A stretch of 64,000 bases of DNA from Sphingomonas jeddahensis (GCF_001981525.1 NZ_MPSB01000013.1:34357-98356); one strand, 5' to 3'; counted from the stretch's first letter, positions 35,174 through 43,228 are shown. The notes: generated by a model from the sequence alone, not told the origin. Numbers and translations: made by a program.

Positions 35174-36396
35174 TGGCTGACTTCGATTATCTCGCGATCG
35201 ACACGCGCGGGCAGGAGACGCGTGGGCACATCGCGGCCGCCGACATCGCCGCTGCGCGCGCGGTGCTCGACCGACGCCGCCTTTACGTCGTTCGCATCGA
35301 ACCCGGCAGCGCCCCCGCCGCGCGCGGTCGCCCCTTGTTCGGGCTCCAGCTCGGGCGGCCGAAGATGTCGGGCAAGCAGCTGACGCTCTTCACTCGCCAG
35401 CTCGCCACATTGTCGCGCGTGTCGCCGCTGGAGGAATCCTTGCGCACCATCACGCGGCAGACCGAGCAGGAGAAGGTCCGCGACGTGGTCCAGCATGTCC
35501 ACGCCGGTGTAGTGGAAGGCCGCAGGCTCGCCGATTCCATGTCGCGCGAACCCAAGAGCTTCCCGCCGCTGTATCGCGCGATGGTTGCGGCCGGCGAAAG
35601 TTCGGGGACGTTGCCGGCAATTCTGGAGCGTTTGTCGGCGCTTCTGGAGCGTCAGGCGGAAATCCGCGGCAAGCTGCTGACCGCGCTGGCTTATCCGATC
35701 ATCCTCGCGCTCGTCGCGACCGGCGTTGTCGCCGCGCTGATGATCTTCGTCGTGCCGCAGGTGGTCGAGCAGTTCGACACCGTCGGCCAGGAGCTGCCGC
35801 TGCTGACCCGGATCGTCATCGCCATTTCCGACCTGCTGGTCGGCTGGTGGTGGCTGATGCTGCTTGCGTTCGCCGCCGGGATCGCGGGCTTCATCATGGC
35901 CCTGCGCCAACCGCCGATCCGTCTGGCGTTCGACACCTGGTTGCTCCGCATCCCCTTGCTCGGCCGCCTGCTGCGCGACCTGCACGCCGCGCGCATGGCG
36001 CGGACGCTGTCGACGATGGTGGCGAGCCGGCTGCCGCTGCTGGAGGGCCTCGTGCTCACCGCGGGGACGATCTATAATCGCCGGCTGAAGGCCGCGTCGG
36101 ACGAGATCACTGATTCGATCCGTTCGGGCGGCAGCCTGTCGGCGGCAATGCGCCGCGCCGGCGTCTTCCCACCGCTGCTTACCTATCTGGCCGCGTCGGG
36201 CGAGGCGGCGGGGCAGCTCGACGAAATGCTCGAACGCGCTGCCGATTATCTCGAGCGCGAGTTCGATCGCTTCACCGCCACGGCCATGTCGCTGCTCGAA
36301 CCGTTCATCATCGTCATCATGGGCGGTGTCGTCGCGACGATAGTGCTATCGATCCTGCTTCCCATCCTGCAGCTCAACACGCTTGCGGGGCAATGA
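35173..36396 (+). CDS. gspF: Type II secretion system inner-membrane platform protein GspF
   Basis: 407 residues, three membrane helices and two homologous cytoplasmic domains (LTLFTRQLATLSRVSPLEESL, and ARMARTLSTMVASRLPLLEGLVLT), each ending in FPPLYRAMVAAGESSG or FPPLLTYLAASGEAAG, the hallmark T2SSF repeats. It couples GspE to pseudopilus growth. The start ATG at 35173 directly follows a palindromic repeat. Ends in an ATGA overlap with gspG. Confidence 0.95.
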   Translation: MADFDYLAIDTRGQETRGHIAAADIAAARAVLDRRRLYVVRIEPGSAPAARGRPLFGLQLGRPKMSGKQLTLFTRQLATLSRVSPLEESLRTITRQTEQEKVRDVVQHVHAGVVEGRRLADSMSREPKSFPPLYRAMVAAGESSGTLPAILERLSALLERQAEIRGKLLTALAYPIILALVATGVVAALMIFVVPQVVEQFDTVGQELPLLTRIVIAISDLLVGWWWLMLLAFAAGIAGFIMALRQPPIRLAFDTWLLRIPLLGRLLRDLHAARMARTLSTMVASRLPLLEGLVLTAGTIYNRRLKAASDEITDSIRSGGSLSAAMRRAGVFPPLLTYLAASGEAAGQLDEMLERAADYLEREFDRFTATAMSLLEPFIIVIMGGVVATIVLSILLPILQLNTLAGQ

Positions 36397-36845
36397 GAGA
36401 CGTCATGCGTATAGTAGAGAAAAAGCGCCGGAAGAAGAACGGCTTCACCCTCGTCGAGCTGATGGTGGTGATCGTCATCGTCGGGCTTCTCGCCACGATC
36501 GTCGCGCTGAACGTGATCCCATCGGGCGACACTGCGCGGGTGCAGAAAGCCAAGGCGGACATCGCCACGATCGAACAGGCGCTGGAAATGTATAGGCTCC
36601 AGCAGAGTAACTATCCGACCACCGCACAGGGCCTCGCCGCGCTGACCAGCGCGCCCGCAGGCCTGCCGAACCCGGCTGCCTATCAGGCCGGCGGCTATAT
36701 CAAGAAGCTGCCCGAGGATCCGTGGGGCAACGCCTATCTCTACGCCTCCCCGGGCAAGCATGGCGCGGTGGACATCTGGACCAACGGCGCCGACGGCAAG
36801 GAAGGCGGCGAGGGGATCAATGCCGATATCGGCAGTTGGCAGTAA
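36393..36845 (+). CDS. gspG: Type II secretion system major pseudopilin GspG
   Basis: 150 residues. Short basic leader, prepilin peptidase site NG-FTLVELMVVIVIVG with Glu at position +5, and the family C-terminus (LPEDPWGNAYLYASPGKHGAVDIWTNGADGKEGGEGINADIGSW) with the calcium-site aspartates. It is the major subunit of the pseudopilus. ATGA overlap with gspF. Alternative start at the second Met (MRIVEKKRR). Confidence 0.96.
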   Translation: MRDVMRIVEKKRRKKNGFTLVELMVVIVIVGLLATIVALNVIPSGDTARVQKAKADIATIEQALEMYRLQQSNYPTTAQGLAALTSAPAGLPNPAAYQAGGYIKKLPEDPWGNAYLYASPGKHGAVDIWTNGADGKEGGEGINADIGSWQ

Positions 36846-36879
36846 GCTGAGTGCCGGGCGCGCGCGCCGTTCCCGTTAC

Positions 36880-36981
36880 CTCCCCTCCCGCTTGCGGGAG
36901 GGGCCGGGGGGCGGCGCGTCCGCGCGAGCGATGGCCTGATCTGACGCTCCCACCCCCGACCCCTCCCGCAAGCGGGAGGGG
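36880..36981. repeat. Palindromic G/C repeat between gspG and gspH
   Basis: Same family as the gspE copy, with CTCCCGCTTGCGGGAG and CTCCCGCAAGCGGGAG hairpins about 60 bp apart. Its right arm GCGGGAGGGG is the nearest purine-rich tract upstream of the gspH start candidates. Confidence 0.88.
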
Positions 36982-36988
36982 TGAACAG

Positions 36989-37054
36989 GGCTTTACGCCC
37001 GTGAGGCGTTCCGCCGAACACGGTTTCACGCCCGTGAGGCGTTCCGCCGAACAC
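36989..37054 (+). repeat. 33-bp tandem duplication over the gspH start and leader
   Basis: Two head-to-tail copies (36989-37021 and 37022-37054) differ at only two positions. Each encodes GFTPVRRSAEH and contains a potential GTG start. The true mature start GFTLVE begins directly after the second copy. Confidence 0.92.
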
Positions 37055-37477
37055 GGCTTCACGCTGGTCGAGCTGATGATCGTCATCACCGTGATCGGCC
37101 TTGCTTCCGCCGTCGCCGTCCTCGCCATGCCCGATCCGCGCGGGCGGCTGGTGGACGAGGGTGCGCGCTTCGCCACCCGCGTGCGCGCGGCGCATGACGC
37201 GGCGGTGATCAGCGGCCGGTCGGTGAGCGTGTGGGTCGATCCGAGCGGCTATGGTTTCGACGAGCGCCGCGGCGGGCAGTGGATCGCCATCGCCGAAAAG
37301 CCGCTGCGCGTCTCGCAATGGGGCGAGGGTACTCAGGCGCTGGTCGCGGAGCGCACCCGCGTGACGTTCGATTCGACCGGCATGGCGGATCGCGCGCTGG
37401 TGGTGCCGCTGCGGCGCGAGCGGACTCGGGTGCAGGTGACGGTGGGTGTCAATGCCGGGGCGCGGGTCGATGGTTAG
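37034..37477 (+). CDS. gspH: Type II secretion system minor pseudopilin GspH
   Basis: 147 residues from the GTG at 37034 (leader MRRSAEHG, cleavage before FTLVELMIVITVIG), or 158 from the GTG at 37001, which adds another GFTPVRRSAEH unit. A compact pseudopilin domain follows with FATRVRAAHDAAVISGRSV and VTFDSTGMADRALVVPL. The longest open frame reaches 36851, but its N-terminus only translates the palindromic repeat. The stop overlaps the gspI start. Confidence 0.9.
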   Translation: MRRSAEHGFTLVELMIVITVIGLASAVAVLAMPDPRGRLVDEGARFATRVRAAHDAAVISGRSVSVWVDPSGYGFDERRGGQWIAIAEKPLRVSQWGEGTQALVAERTRVTFDSTGMADRALVVPLRRERTRVQVTVGVNAGARVDG

Positions 37478-37859
37478 CCTTCGCAGGCGTGATAACGGCT
37501 TCACCCTGGTCGAGGTGATGGTTGCGCTTGCGGTGTTCAGCCTTGCCGCGCTGGCGCTGATCCGGCTGGAGGGGGCGACGATCCGCTCCACCGCGCTGCT
37601 GGGCGATACGATCGTTGCGCAGATGGTGGCGCGCAACGTCGCGGTGGATGCCGTCACGGCGCCGCGCGCGCCCACCGTGGGCCGGGCCGGCGGGGTGGAG
37701 CAGAATGGCGGCCGCGCCTGGCGCTGGGTGCGGGAGGTACGCCCCACCGGCGATCCGCGCATCCTGCGCATCGACGTGGCGGTGGTGGATGCGGGCGGGC
37801 GGCCGCTGGGACGGCTGACGATGATCCGACCGCCGCAGCCCGAAGTGATCGTCTCGTGA
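37470..37859 (+). CDS. gspI: Type II secretion system minor pseudopilin GspI
   Basis: 129 residues. Leader MVSLRRRDNG, then FTLVEVMVALAVFSLAALALIRL with Glu+5, and a small domain with IVAQMVARNVAVDAVTAPRAP and RILRIDVAVVDAGG typical of GspI. The start overlaps gspH by 8 nt and the stop overlaps the gspJ GTG, so translation is coupled. Confidence 0.93.
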   Translation: MVSLRRRDNGFTLVEVMVALAVFSLAALALIRLEGATIRSTALLGDTIVAQMVARNVAVDAVTAPRAPTVGRAGGVEQNGGRAWRWVREVRPTGDPRILRIDVAVVDAGGRPLGRLTMIRPPQPEVIVS

Positions 37860-38599
37860 GAGCGGCCCACGCTATTCCCCTCCCGCTTGCGGGAGGGGCT
37901 AGGGGAGGGCCTGTCCGCGCGGGCAACGCTGTCAACAGGCCCTCCCCCGACCCCTCCCGCAAGCGGGAGGGGAGGCGGTTGCGCCCCGCCAACGGCTTCA
38001 CCTTGGTCGAGGTCATGGTCGCGCTGATGATTTTCGGCATGATCGCCTCTGCCGGCGTCGGCATCCTGGCCTTCAGCGTCCGCGCGCAAGCCGCGACCAC
38101 CGCACGCCTCGACGACGTCGGCGCGCTCGCGCGGCAATCGTCGCTGCTCGCGGCCGACCTTGCGCAAGCCCTCAATCGGCCCGCGCGCGACGATCGCGGC
38201 ACCTTGCTCCCCGCCTTCGTCGGCGACGCAACCAGCCTTACCTTCGTGCGTGCCGGCTGGAGCAACATCGACGATCAGCCGCGCTCGACGCTGCAAAAGG
38301 TGAGCTATCGCCTCACCGGCGACGCGTTCGATCGCATCGCCTGGCCGATGGTCGATGGCGCCGCCGCGCTCCCCGCCTCGACCGCGCTGGCCAGCGTGAA
38401 GGGCGTGCGGCTACGCTATCGCCTCGCCGGCGGGTGGAGCGACAGCTGGAACGGCACGCAAGGTGCGCCCTTGCCGCAAGCGCTGGAACTGGTGGTCGAG
38501 CGCGCCGACCGGGTCACCTTCCGCCAAATGTTCCTCGTCGGCAGCGGCGCGCCGCCCCTTCCACAGGCACCTACCCAGGCCGGCGACGATGCGCCCTAG
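37856..38599 (+). CDS. gspJ: Type II secretion system minor pseudopilin GspJ with a repeat-derived leader
   Basis: 247 residues if read from the coupled GTG at 37856, or 206 from TTG at 37979. The mature part starts FTLVEVMVALMIFGMIASAGVG after PANG, followed by LARQSSLLAADLAQALNRPAR and a C-terminal GspJ domain (RLRYRLAGGWSDSWNG, ALELVVER). Between the GTG and the cleavage site lies an in-frame palindromic repeat (residues about 8-40), giving an unusually long leader of 47 residues. The TTG start, with GGAGGGGAGG from the repeat arm, would give a normal leader MRPANG. Overlaps gspK. Confidence 0.9.
   Translation: MRAAHAIPLPLAGGARGGPVRAGNAVNRPSPDPSRKREGRRLRPANGFTLVEVMVALMIFGMIASAGVGILAFSVRAQAATTARLDDVGALARQSSLLAADLAQALNRPARDDRGTLLPAFVGDATSLTFVRAGWSNIDDQPRSTLQKVSYRLTGDAFDRIAWPMVDGAAALPASTALASVKGVRLRYRLAGGWSDSWNGTQGAPLPQALELVVERADRVTFRQMFLVGSGAPPLPQAPTQAGDDAP
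37876..37973. repeat. Palindromic G/C repeat element inside the gspJ leader region
   Basis: Same family as copies at 2730, 33486 and 36880. It is open in the gspJ frame and encodes PLPLAGGARGGP...PSPDPSRKREG, almost the same peptide as in GspE, so both insertions share orientation and reading frame. Confidence 0.9.
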
Positions 38600-39566
38600 G
38601 CGCCCCGGCGAACGCGGCGCGGCGCTGCTCACCGTCATGCTGCTCGTCGCGATCATCGCGGTGATGGCGACGACTGCGCTGGAGCGGCTGCGGCTCGGCA
38701 CGCGGCTCGCCGCCAACGCCGTCCAACTCGACCAGGCGCGCGGCCTCGCGCTTGCCGCCGAGGCGCTGGCCACCGGCCGCGTCACCGATCTGCTTCGCCG
38801 CGATGCAAGCCGTGTCACCCTGCTGGGCGGCTGGAGCAATCGTCCTTACACCATCCCGATCCCCGGTGGCGTCGCCACCGCCCGGGTCAGCGATGGCGGG
38901 AATTGCTTTAACCTCAACGGACTGGTGAGCGATCTCGACGGCACATACGTCGCCGATCCCACCACCATCGCCCAGTTCGCGCGGCTGATCCGGCTGGTCA
39001 ACATACCGGGCGGGGAGGGGATCGCCGCCGCCGCCGCAGACTGGATCGACAGCGACGATCAGGCGCTGGGCACCGGCGCGGAGGACAGCGCCTATACCGG
39101 CCTCGCCACGCCCTATCGCACCGCCGGCACGCTGATGGCCGATCCCAGCGAGTTGCGCGCCGTTACCGGCGTGACGGCCGAAGCGTATCGCAAGCTGCGC
39201 CCGTGGATCTGTACCCTGCCGCGCGCCGGGCGCTCGCAGCTGAACGTCAACACCCTCACACCTGAACAGGCCCCGCTCGTCGCCATGCTGCTGCCCGACA
39301 CGCTCGGTATCGATCGCGCCCGCGCGCTGCTGCTGCGCCGCCCGCCGGGCGGCTATGAGGAAGTCGCCGACTTCTGGAAGCCGCTGGCGGAGAACGGGAT
39401 CACGCCCGATCCTGCCGCGCAGCAGCAGGCCGATGTCACCACCAAATGGTTCGACCTGCGCGTCGACGTGACGGTCGGGGCCAGCGAATTGCAGGAACGC
39501 GCGCTGATCGACGCTTCCACGCTTCCCGCGCGGCTCGTCTCGCGGCAATGGGGCGAACCGTCATGA
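38589..39566 (+). CDS. gspK: Type II secretion system minor pseudopilin GspK
   Basis: 325 residues, the large pseudopilin at the tip. Leader MRPRRPGERG, then AALLTVMLLVAIIAVMATTALERL, lacking the usual Glu+5 as is normal for GspK. The helical insertion domain shows GGNCFNLNGLVSDLDG, AADWIDSDDQALGTGAEDSAY and RSQLNVNTLTPEQAPLVAMLLPD. The start ATG lies inside the end of gspJ (11-nt overlap) and the end has ATGA overlap with gspL. Confidence 0.94.
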   Translation: MRPRRPGERGAALLTVMLLVAIIAVMATTALERLRLGTRLAANAVQLDQARGLALAAEALATGRVTDLLRRDASRVTLLGGWSNRPYTIPIPGGVATARVSDGGNCFNLNGLVSDLDGTYVADPTTIAQFARLIRLVNIPGGEGIAAAAADWIDSDDQALGTGAEDSAYTGLATPYRTAGTLMADPSELRAVTGVTAEAYRKLRPWICTLPRAGRSQLNVNTLTPEQAPLVAMLLPDTLGIDRARALLLRRPPGGYEEVADFWKPLAENGITPDPAAQQQADVTTKWFDLRVDVTVGASELQERALIDASTLPARLVSRQWGEPS

Positions 39567-40645
39567 CCGCGACCTTGCTCTTCCTTCCGGCCAGTGCCGA
39601 TGATTCGTGGCGCTGGCTGCGCGTGGACGACGATGCCGTCGTCGCGCGTGGTGAGGGCGTGCCCGAGGGCGACGCCGGCGAGGTGATCGCCGTCGCGCCG
39701 GCCGATGCGGTGACGTTGCACTGGGGCGCGCTGCCGGCGCGCTCGCCGGCGCAGGCCGCTGCGGCAGCGCGCATCCTCGTCGCGGATGCCAGTGCCGCGC
39801 CGCTCGACGGGCTGCATGTCGCGGTCGGCGACGAGGCGCAGGAGGAACGACCGATCGGCGTCGTCGCGGCCGATCGTATGCGCGCCTGGCTCGATTCGCT
39901 CGCCGGACTGGGGCTCGATCCTGCCACCGTGGTGCCCGCGCCGATGCTGCTGCCGCGCCCGGAGGCGGGCTATGTCCGCGCCGATCTCGGCGGGCAATCG
40001 GTGGTGCGCGGGCTCACCAGCGGCTTTGCGGACGAGGCGCGGCTGACCGCGCTGATCACCGGCGACCATGCGCCGGAGACGCTCGGGCGCGAGGCGGTGG
40101 AAACCGCGATTGCCGCCAGCGCGCTTCGCCCCGCGCTCAACCTGCGGCAGGGCGCCTTTGCCAAGCGCAAGCGGCGCGCGATCGACTGGGCGCTGATCCG
40201 CCGGCTCGCGGTGCTCGGCGGGCTGGTGCTGGTGGCGACACTGGCGATCGATCTGGTGCGGATCACCAAATACGCCATCGCCGCGGACAGTGCGGAGGCG
40301 CGCGCCGATGCCCTGGCGCGCGAGGGCCTGCCGCGCGGCGCCGACCAGGGCGATGCCGATCGCTTGCTAGCCGAGCGGCTGTCGCGGCTCCGCGGCCCCG
40401 GCGCTGGTTTCAGTGCGACGGCGGCGGCATTGTCGAGCGCGGTGCGCGGCGTGGAGGGCACCGAATTGGTCGCGCTCGCCTTTGAGCCGAACGGCGATCT
40501 GCGCGCCACCGTCGCGGCGGAAGGGGAGGCGCAGGCCAACCAGCTCGTCTCGCGGCTGCGCGAATCGGGCTTTGCGGTCACCGCCAGCACGTTCGAGTCC
40601 AACGGCCAGCGTTTGCGCGGCGACCTGACGGTGACTCTCCCATGA
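39563..40645 (+). CDS. gspL: Type II secretion system protein L
   Basis: 360 residues. A cytoplasmic actin-like domain (WRWLRVDDDAVVARGEG, ADAVTLHWGALPARSPAQAAAAARILVAD), one membrane helix near residue 220 (LIRRLAVLGGLVLVATLAIDLV) and a periplasmic ferredoxin-like domain ending RESGFAVTASTFESNGQRLRGDLTV. It connects GspE to the platform. ATGA overlaps on both sides. Confidence 0.92.
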   Translation: MTATLLFLPASADDSWRWLRVDDDAVVARGEGVPEGDAGEVIAVAPADAVTLHWGALPARSPAQAAAAARILVADASAAPLDGLHVAVGDEAQEERPIGVVAADRMRAWLDSLAGLGLDPATVVPAPMLLPRPEAGYVRADLGGQSVVRGLTSGFADEARLTALITGDHAPETLGREAVETAIAASALRPALNLRQGAFAKRKRRAIDWALIRRLAVLGGLVLVATLAIDLVRITKYAIAADSAEARADALAREGLPRGADQGDADRLLAERLSRLRGPGAGFSATAAALSSAVRGVEGTELVALAFEPNGDLRATVAAEGEAQANQLVSRLRESGFAVTASTFESNGQRLRGDLTVTLP

Positions 40646-41115
40646 CTAATCTCACGGCCTGGTATCAGGGGCGCTCGCTCCGCGAGCGGCGGCTGATACT
40701 CATCATGCTCGCCTTGCTGGTCGTGACGATCCTTTGGGCGGGGATCATCCGCCCGGTTCGCGACGGCCTCGAATCGACCCGCGAGCGCCACGCTCGCGCC
40801 GAGGTGCGGCTGGGCGAGGTGCAGCGGCAAGTGGCGCAGGTGAAGGCGATCCAGCGCGGTCGCCCGCGGGCGCCGGAAGGGCCTCTTGTCGATGCAATTC
40901 GCACGCGTGCCGACGAGGCCGGTTTCTCGCTGTCGAGCCTGGAGCCAGAGGGCAACAACGTGCGGATCGGCATCGCCACCGCCAAGCCAGGTGCGTTGCT
41001 TGGCTGGATCGCCGGGCTGGAGCATGACGGGCTGCTGGTCGATGCCTCCACCATCACCGGCAATGGCGACGGCACGGTGTCGGCGACACTGACGCTGAAG
41101 GGACGCGAGGCATGA
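40642..41115 (+). CDS. gspM: Type II secretion system protein M
   Basis: 157 residues. A short cytoplasmic start with WYQGRSLRERRLILIMLALLVVTILWAGIIRP as its membrane anchor, then a periplasmic coiled coil and a small ferredoxin-like domain (ADEAGFSLSSLEPEGNNVRIGIATA, LLGWIAGLEHDGLLVDASTI). It partners GspL. Coupled by ATGA overlaps. Confidence 0.92.
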   Translation: MTNLTAWYQGRSLRERRLILIMLALLVVTILWAGIIRPVRDGLESTRERHARAEVRLGEVQRQVAQVKAIQRGRPRAPEGPLVDAIRTRADEAGFSLSSLEPEGNNVRIGIATAKPGALLGWIAGLEHDGLLVDASTITGNGDGTVSATLTLKGREA

Positions 41116-41837
41116 GGCGCATCCGGCTGACAACGGGGCCGAGCGCGCTGTTCCTCGCCTTCTTCGTGGCGGCGCTGCTCGCCTTCCTGCCGCTGCGCCT
41201 CGCGCTCGGCTGGTTCGGGCTGGCGGGGCAGGGGATGACGGCGCGCGAGGTGACCGGCAGCATCTGGGCCGGCGAATTGCGTGAGGCGCGCTTCGGCCAA
41301 ATCGGGCTGGGTGACCTGAAGGCGGGCGTCTCGCCGCTCCAGCTTCTCGTCGGGCGGGCGCGCGTCGATCTCGACGGCACGGCGGAGCCGCCTGCGCCGC
41401 GCCTGTCGGGCGCGATCGGCGTCAGCCGGCACAGCTTCGGCCTCGACGATGTCACCGCGTCGCTGCCGGTCGGCAACGCGTTTCGCCCTGTGCCGGTGAC
41501 CATGCTTGATCTGGAGGACGTCAGCGTCCGCTTCCGCGGCGACGTGTGCGAAGAAGCGGAAGGCCGTGTGCGCGCGACCATGTCGGGGGAGATCGGTGGG
41601 TTGGCCGTGCCAGCGTCGCTCACCGGCAACGCGCGCTGCGACGGCGGCGCGCTGCTGCTGCCGCTGGTCAGCGCGGCGGGGAACGAGGGCAGCACGATCC
41701 GCCTCTGGCCCGACGGCCGCTACCGCGCCGAACTGACGCTGCAACCCAGCGATCCTGCCGCAGAGGCGCGCCTGCAGGCGACCGGCTTTGTGCAGACGCA
41801 GACCGGCATGGAATTGGCGATCGAGGGTCGGTTCTGA
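41112..41837 (+). CDS. gspN: Type II secretion system protein N
   Basis: 241 residues. A membrane anchor (GPSALFLAFFVAALLAFLPLRLALGWF) is followed by a periplasmic beta-rich domain (GMTAREVTGSIWAGELREARFGQIGLGDLKAGVSPLQLL). Two cysteines (near 145 and 171) could form a disulfide. GspN is an accessory component found in some type II systems. Last gene of the operon; tRNA-His follows 60 bp later. No gspO is present in this window. Confidence 0.9.
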   Translation: MRRIRLTTGPSALFLAFFVAALLAFLPLRLALGWFGLAGQGMTAREVTGSIWAGELREARFGQIGLGDLKAGVSPLQLLVGRARVDLDGTAEPPAPRLSGAIGVSRHSFGLDDVTASLPVGNAFRPVPVTMLDLEDVSVRFRGDVCEEAEGRVRATMSGEIGGLAVPASLTGNARCDGGALLLPLVSAAGNEGSTIRLWPDGRYRAELTLQPSDPAAEARLQATGFVQTQTGMELAIEGRF

Positions 41838-41898
41838 CGAGAGGACAAGCTTTCCCTTGACGCCCAAACTTGCGCGCCGTAGGGGCGCCACTTCTTGC

Positions 41899-41976
41899 GG
41901 CGACCGTAGTTCAATTGGTTAGAGCGCCGGCTTGTGATGCCGGAAGTTGCGGGTTCAAGTCCCGTCGGTCGCCCCA
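41899..41976 (+). tRNA. tRNA-His (anticodon GTG)
   Basis: Acceptor GCGACCG/CGGTCGC, with an encoded G-1 opposite C73, the identity element of tRNA-His. The anticodon loop is TTGTGAT in the stem CCGGC/GCCGG, the T arm GGGTTCAAGTCCC, and CCA is encoded. Confidence 0.96.
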
Positions 41977-42077
41977 TTCCGCCCTAGAGTCATGTCCTGG
42001 TATTTCCTGCTCGCATTTTTGGCGCGGCAAGATTATTTCACGTCTGAGTAACATTCGTGCGATGAACGGAGAGTGAC

Positions 42078-43127
42078 ATGACCGCCTGGGGCTTTCCCGA
42101 TTTCGATGACCATGAGGGCGTCCACCTCTTCACCGATCCGGCGTCTGGGCTACGGGCGGTAATCGCTGTCCACTCCACCGCGCTCGGGCCGGCAGCGGGC
42201 GGTGTACGCTTCTGGCATTACGCCGATCACACCGCCGCGATCACCGACGCGCTGCGCCTTTCGCGCGGCATGAGCTTCAAGAACGCCATGGCCGGCCTCG
42301 ACCTCGGCGGCGGCAAGGGTGTGGTCCTTGCCGACAAGCCGGGGGCGACGATCAGCGAGGCGCAGTTGCGCGCGTTTGGCCGTGTGGTCGAGTCGCTGGG
42401 CGGCCGCTACGTCACGGCCGAGGACGTCGGCATGTCCGAAGCGCGGATGAAGGTGATCTCGGAAGAGACGCGCTATGTCTCCGGCCTGCCGGTGGCGAGC
42501 GGCGCGGCGGGCGGCGATCCCGGGCCCTATACGGCGCTGGGCGTCTATCTTGGCGTCAAGGCGGCGGCCAAGCGTGGTCTGGGCGCCAGCGACATGAAGG
42601 GCGTGCGCGTCGCCATCCAGGGCGTCGGCTCGGTCGGCGGCGGCCTGGCGAAGCTGCTGGCGGCGGACGGCGCGGTGCTGACGCTGGCCGACGTGAACCG
42701 CGAGCGCGCCGAAGCGCTTGCCGCGGAACTCGGCGCCTCGACGGTGGCGACCGACGCGATCCTTTCCGCCGATGTCGATCTCGTCAGCCCCAATGCGCTC
42801 GGCGCGGTGCTCACCGAGGCATCGATCGCCTCGCTGAAGGCGAAGGTGGTCGCGGGCGGCGCGAACAACCAGCTTGCGACGCGCGAGGACGGGCGCCGCG
42901 TCCACGAGCGCGGCATCCTGTTCGCGCCCGACTACGTCATCAACGCGGGCGGCATCATCAACGTTGGGCTGGAATATCTCGGCCACGGCGACGAGGCCGA
43001 GGTGAAGGCCCGAATCGCGCGCATCCGCGATCGCTTGGTCGAGGTGTGGGACGAAAGCGACGCCAGCGGTGATCCCGCGGCGGATGTGGCGGATCGGATC
43101 GCGCGGCGTCTGATCGGGCGCGGCTGA
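42078..43127 (+). CDS. Glu/Leu/Phe/Val family amino-acid dehydrogenase (leucine dehydrogenase-like)
   Basis: 349 residues. NAD-dependent oxidative deamination of a branched-chain or related amino acid. N-terminal catalytic segment GLDLGGGKGVVLAD carries the active-site lysine, EDVGMSEARM the second catalytic region, and GVRVAIQGVGSVGGGLAKLLAADGA is the Rossmann NAD site; GGANNQLATREDGRRVHERGILFAPDYVINAGG is the family C-terminal signature. It is shorter than glutamate dehydrogenases and fits leucine dehydrogenase length. GGAGAGTGAC precedes the ATG. Confidence 0.92.
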   Translation: MTAWGFPDFDDHEGVHLFTDPASGLRAVIAVHSTALGPAAGGVRFWHYADHTAAITDALRLSRGMSFKNAMAGLDLGGGKGVVLADKPGATISEAQLRAFGRVVESLGGRYVTAEDVGMSEARMKVISEETRYVSGLPVASGAAGGDPGPYTALGVYLGVKAAAKRGLGASDMKGVRVAIQGVGSVGGGLAKLLAADGAVLTLADVNRERAEALAAELGASTVATDAILSADVDLVSPNALGAVLTEASIASLKAKVVAGGANNQLATREDGRRVHERGILFAPDYVINAGGIINVGLEYLGHGDEAEVKARIARIRDRLVEVWDESDASGDPAADVADRIARRLIGRG

Positions 43128-43228
43128 GCCAATAACCCCGTCCGTCCCAAGCGAAGTCCAGGGACAGAGCCGCAAGCGCTTGCGCGTGAGGCCCATGCCT
43201 CGACGTTGCTCGGCACGAACGGAAGGTC

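Noticed and set aside
36851..37033. Extended N-terminus for GspH from 36851
   Set aside because: This part is just the translated palindromic repeat. A normal prepilin leader starts at the GTG 37034 (or 37001).
36989..37054. CRISPR-like direct repeats
   Set aside because: Only two adjacent 33-bp copies without spacers and inside a coding region; a tandem duplication, not an array. No cas genes are present.
41720..41977. Minus-strand ORF beginning MGRPTGLEPATSGITSRR across tRNA-His
   Set aside because: It is a translation of the tRNA-His gene and the end of gspN. This peptide is a known false ORF pattern from tRNA antisense.
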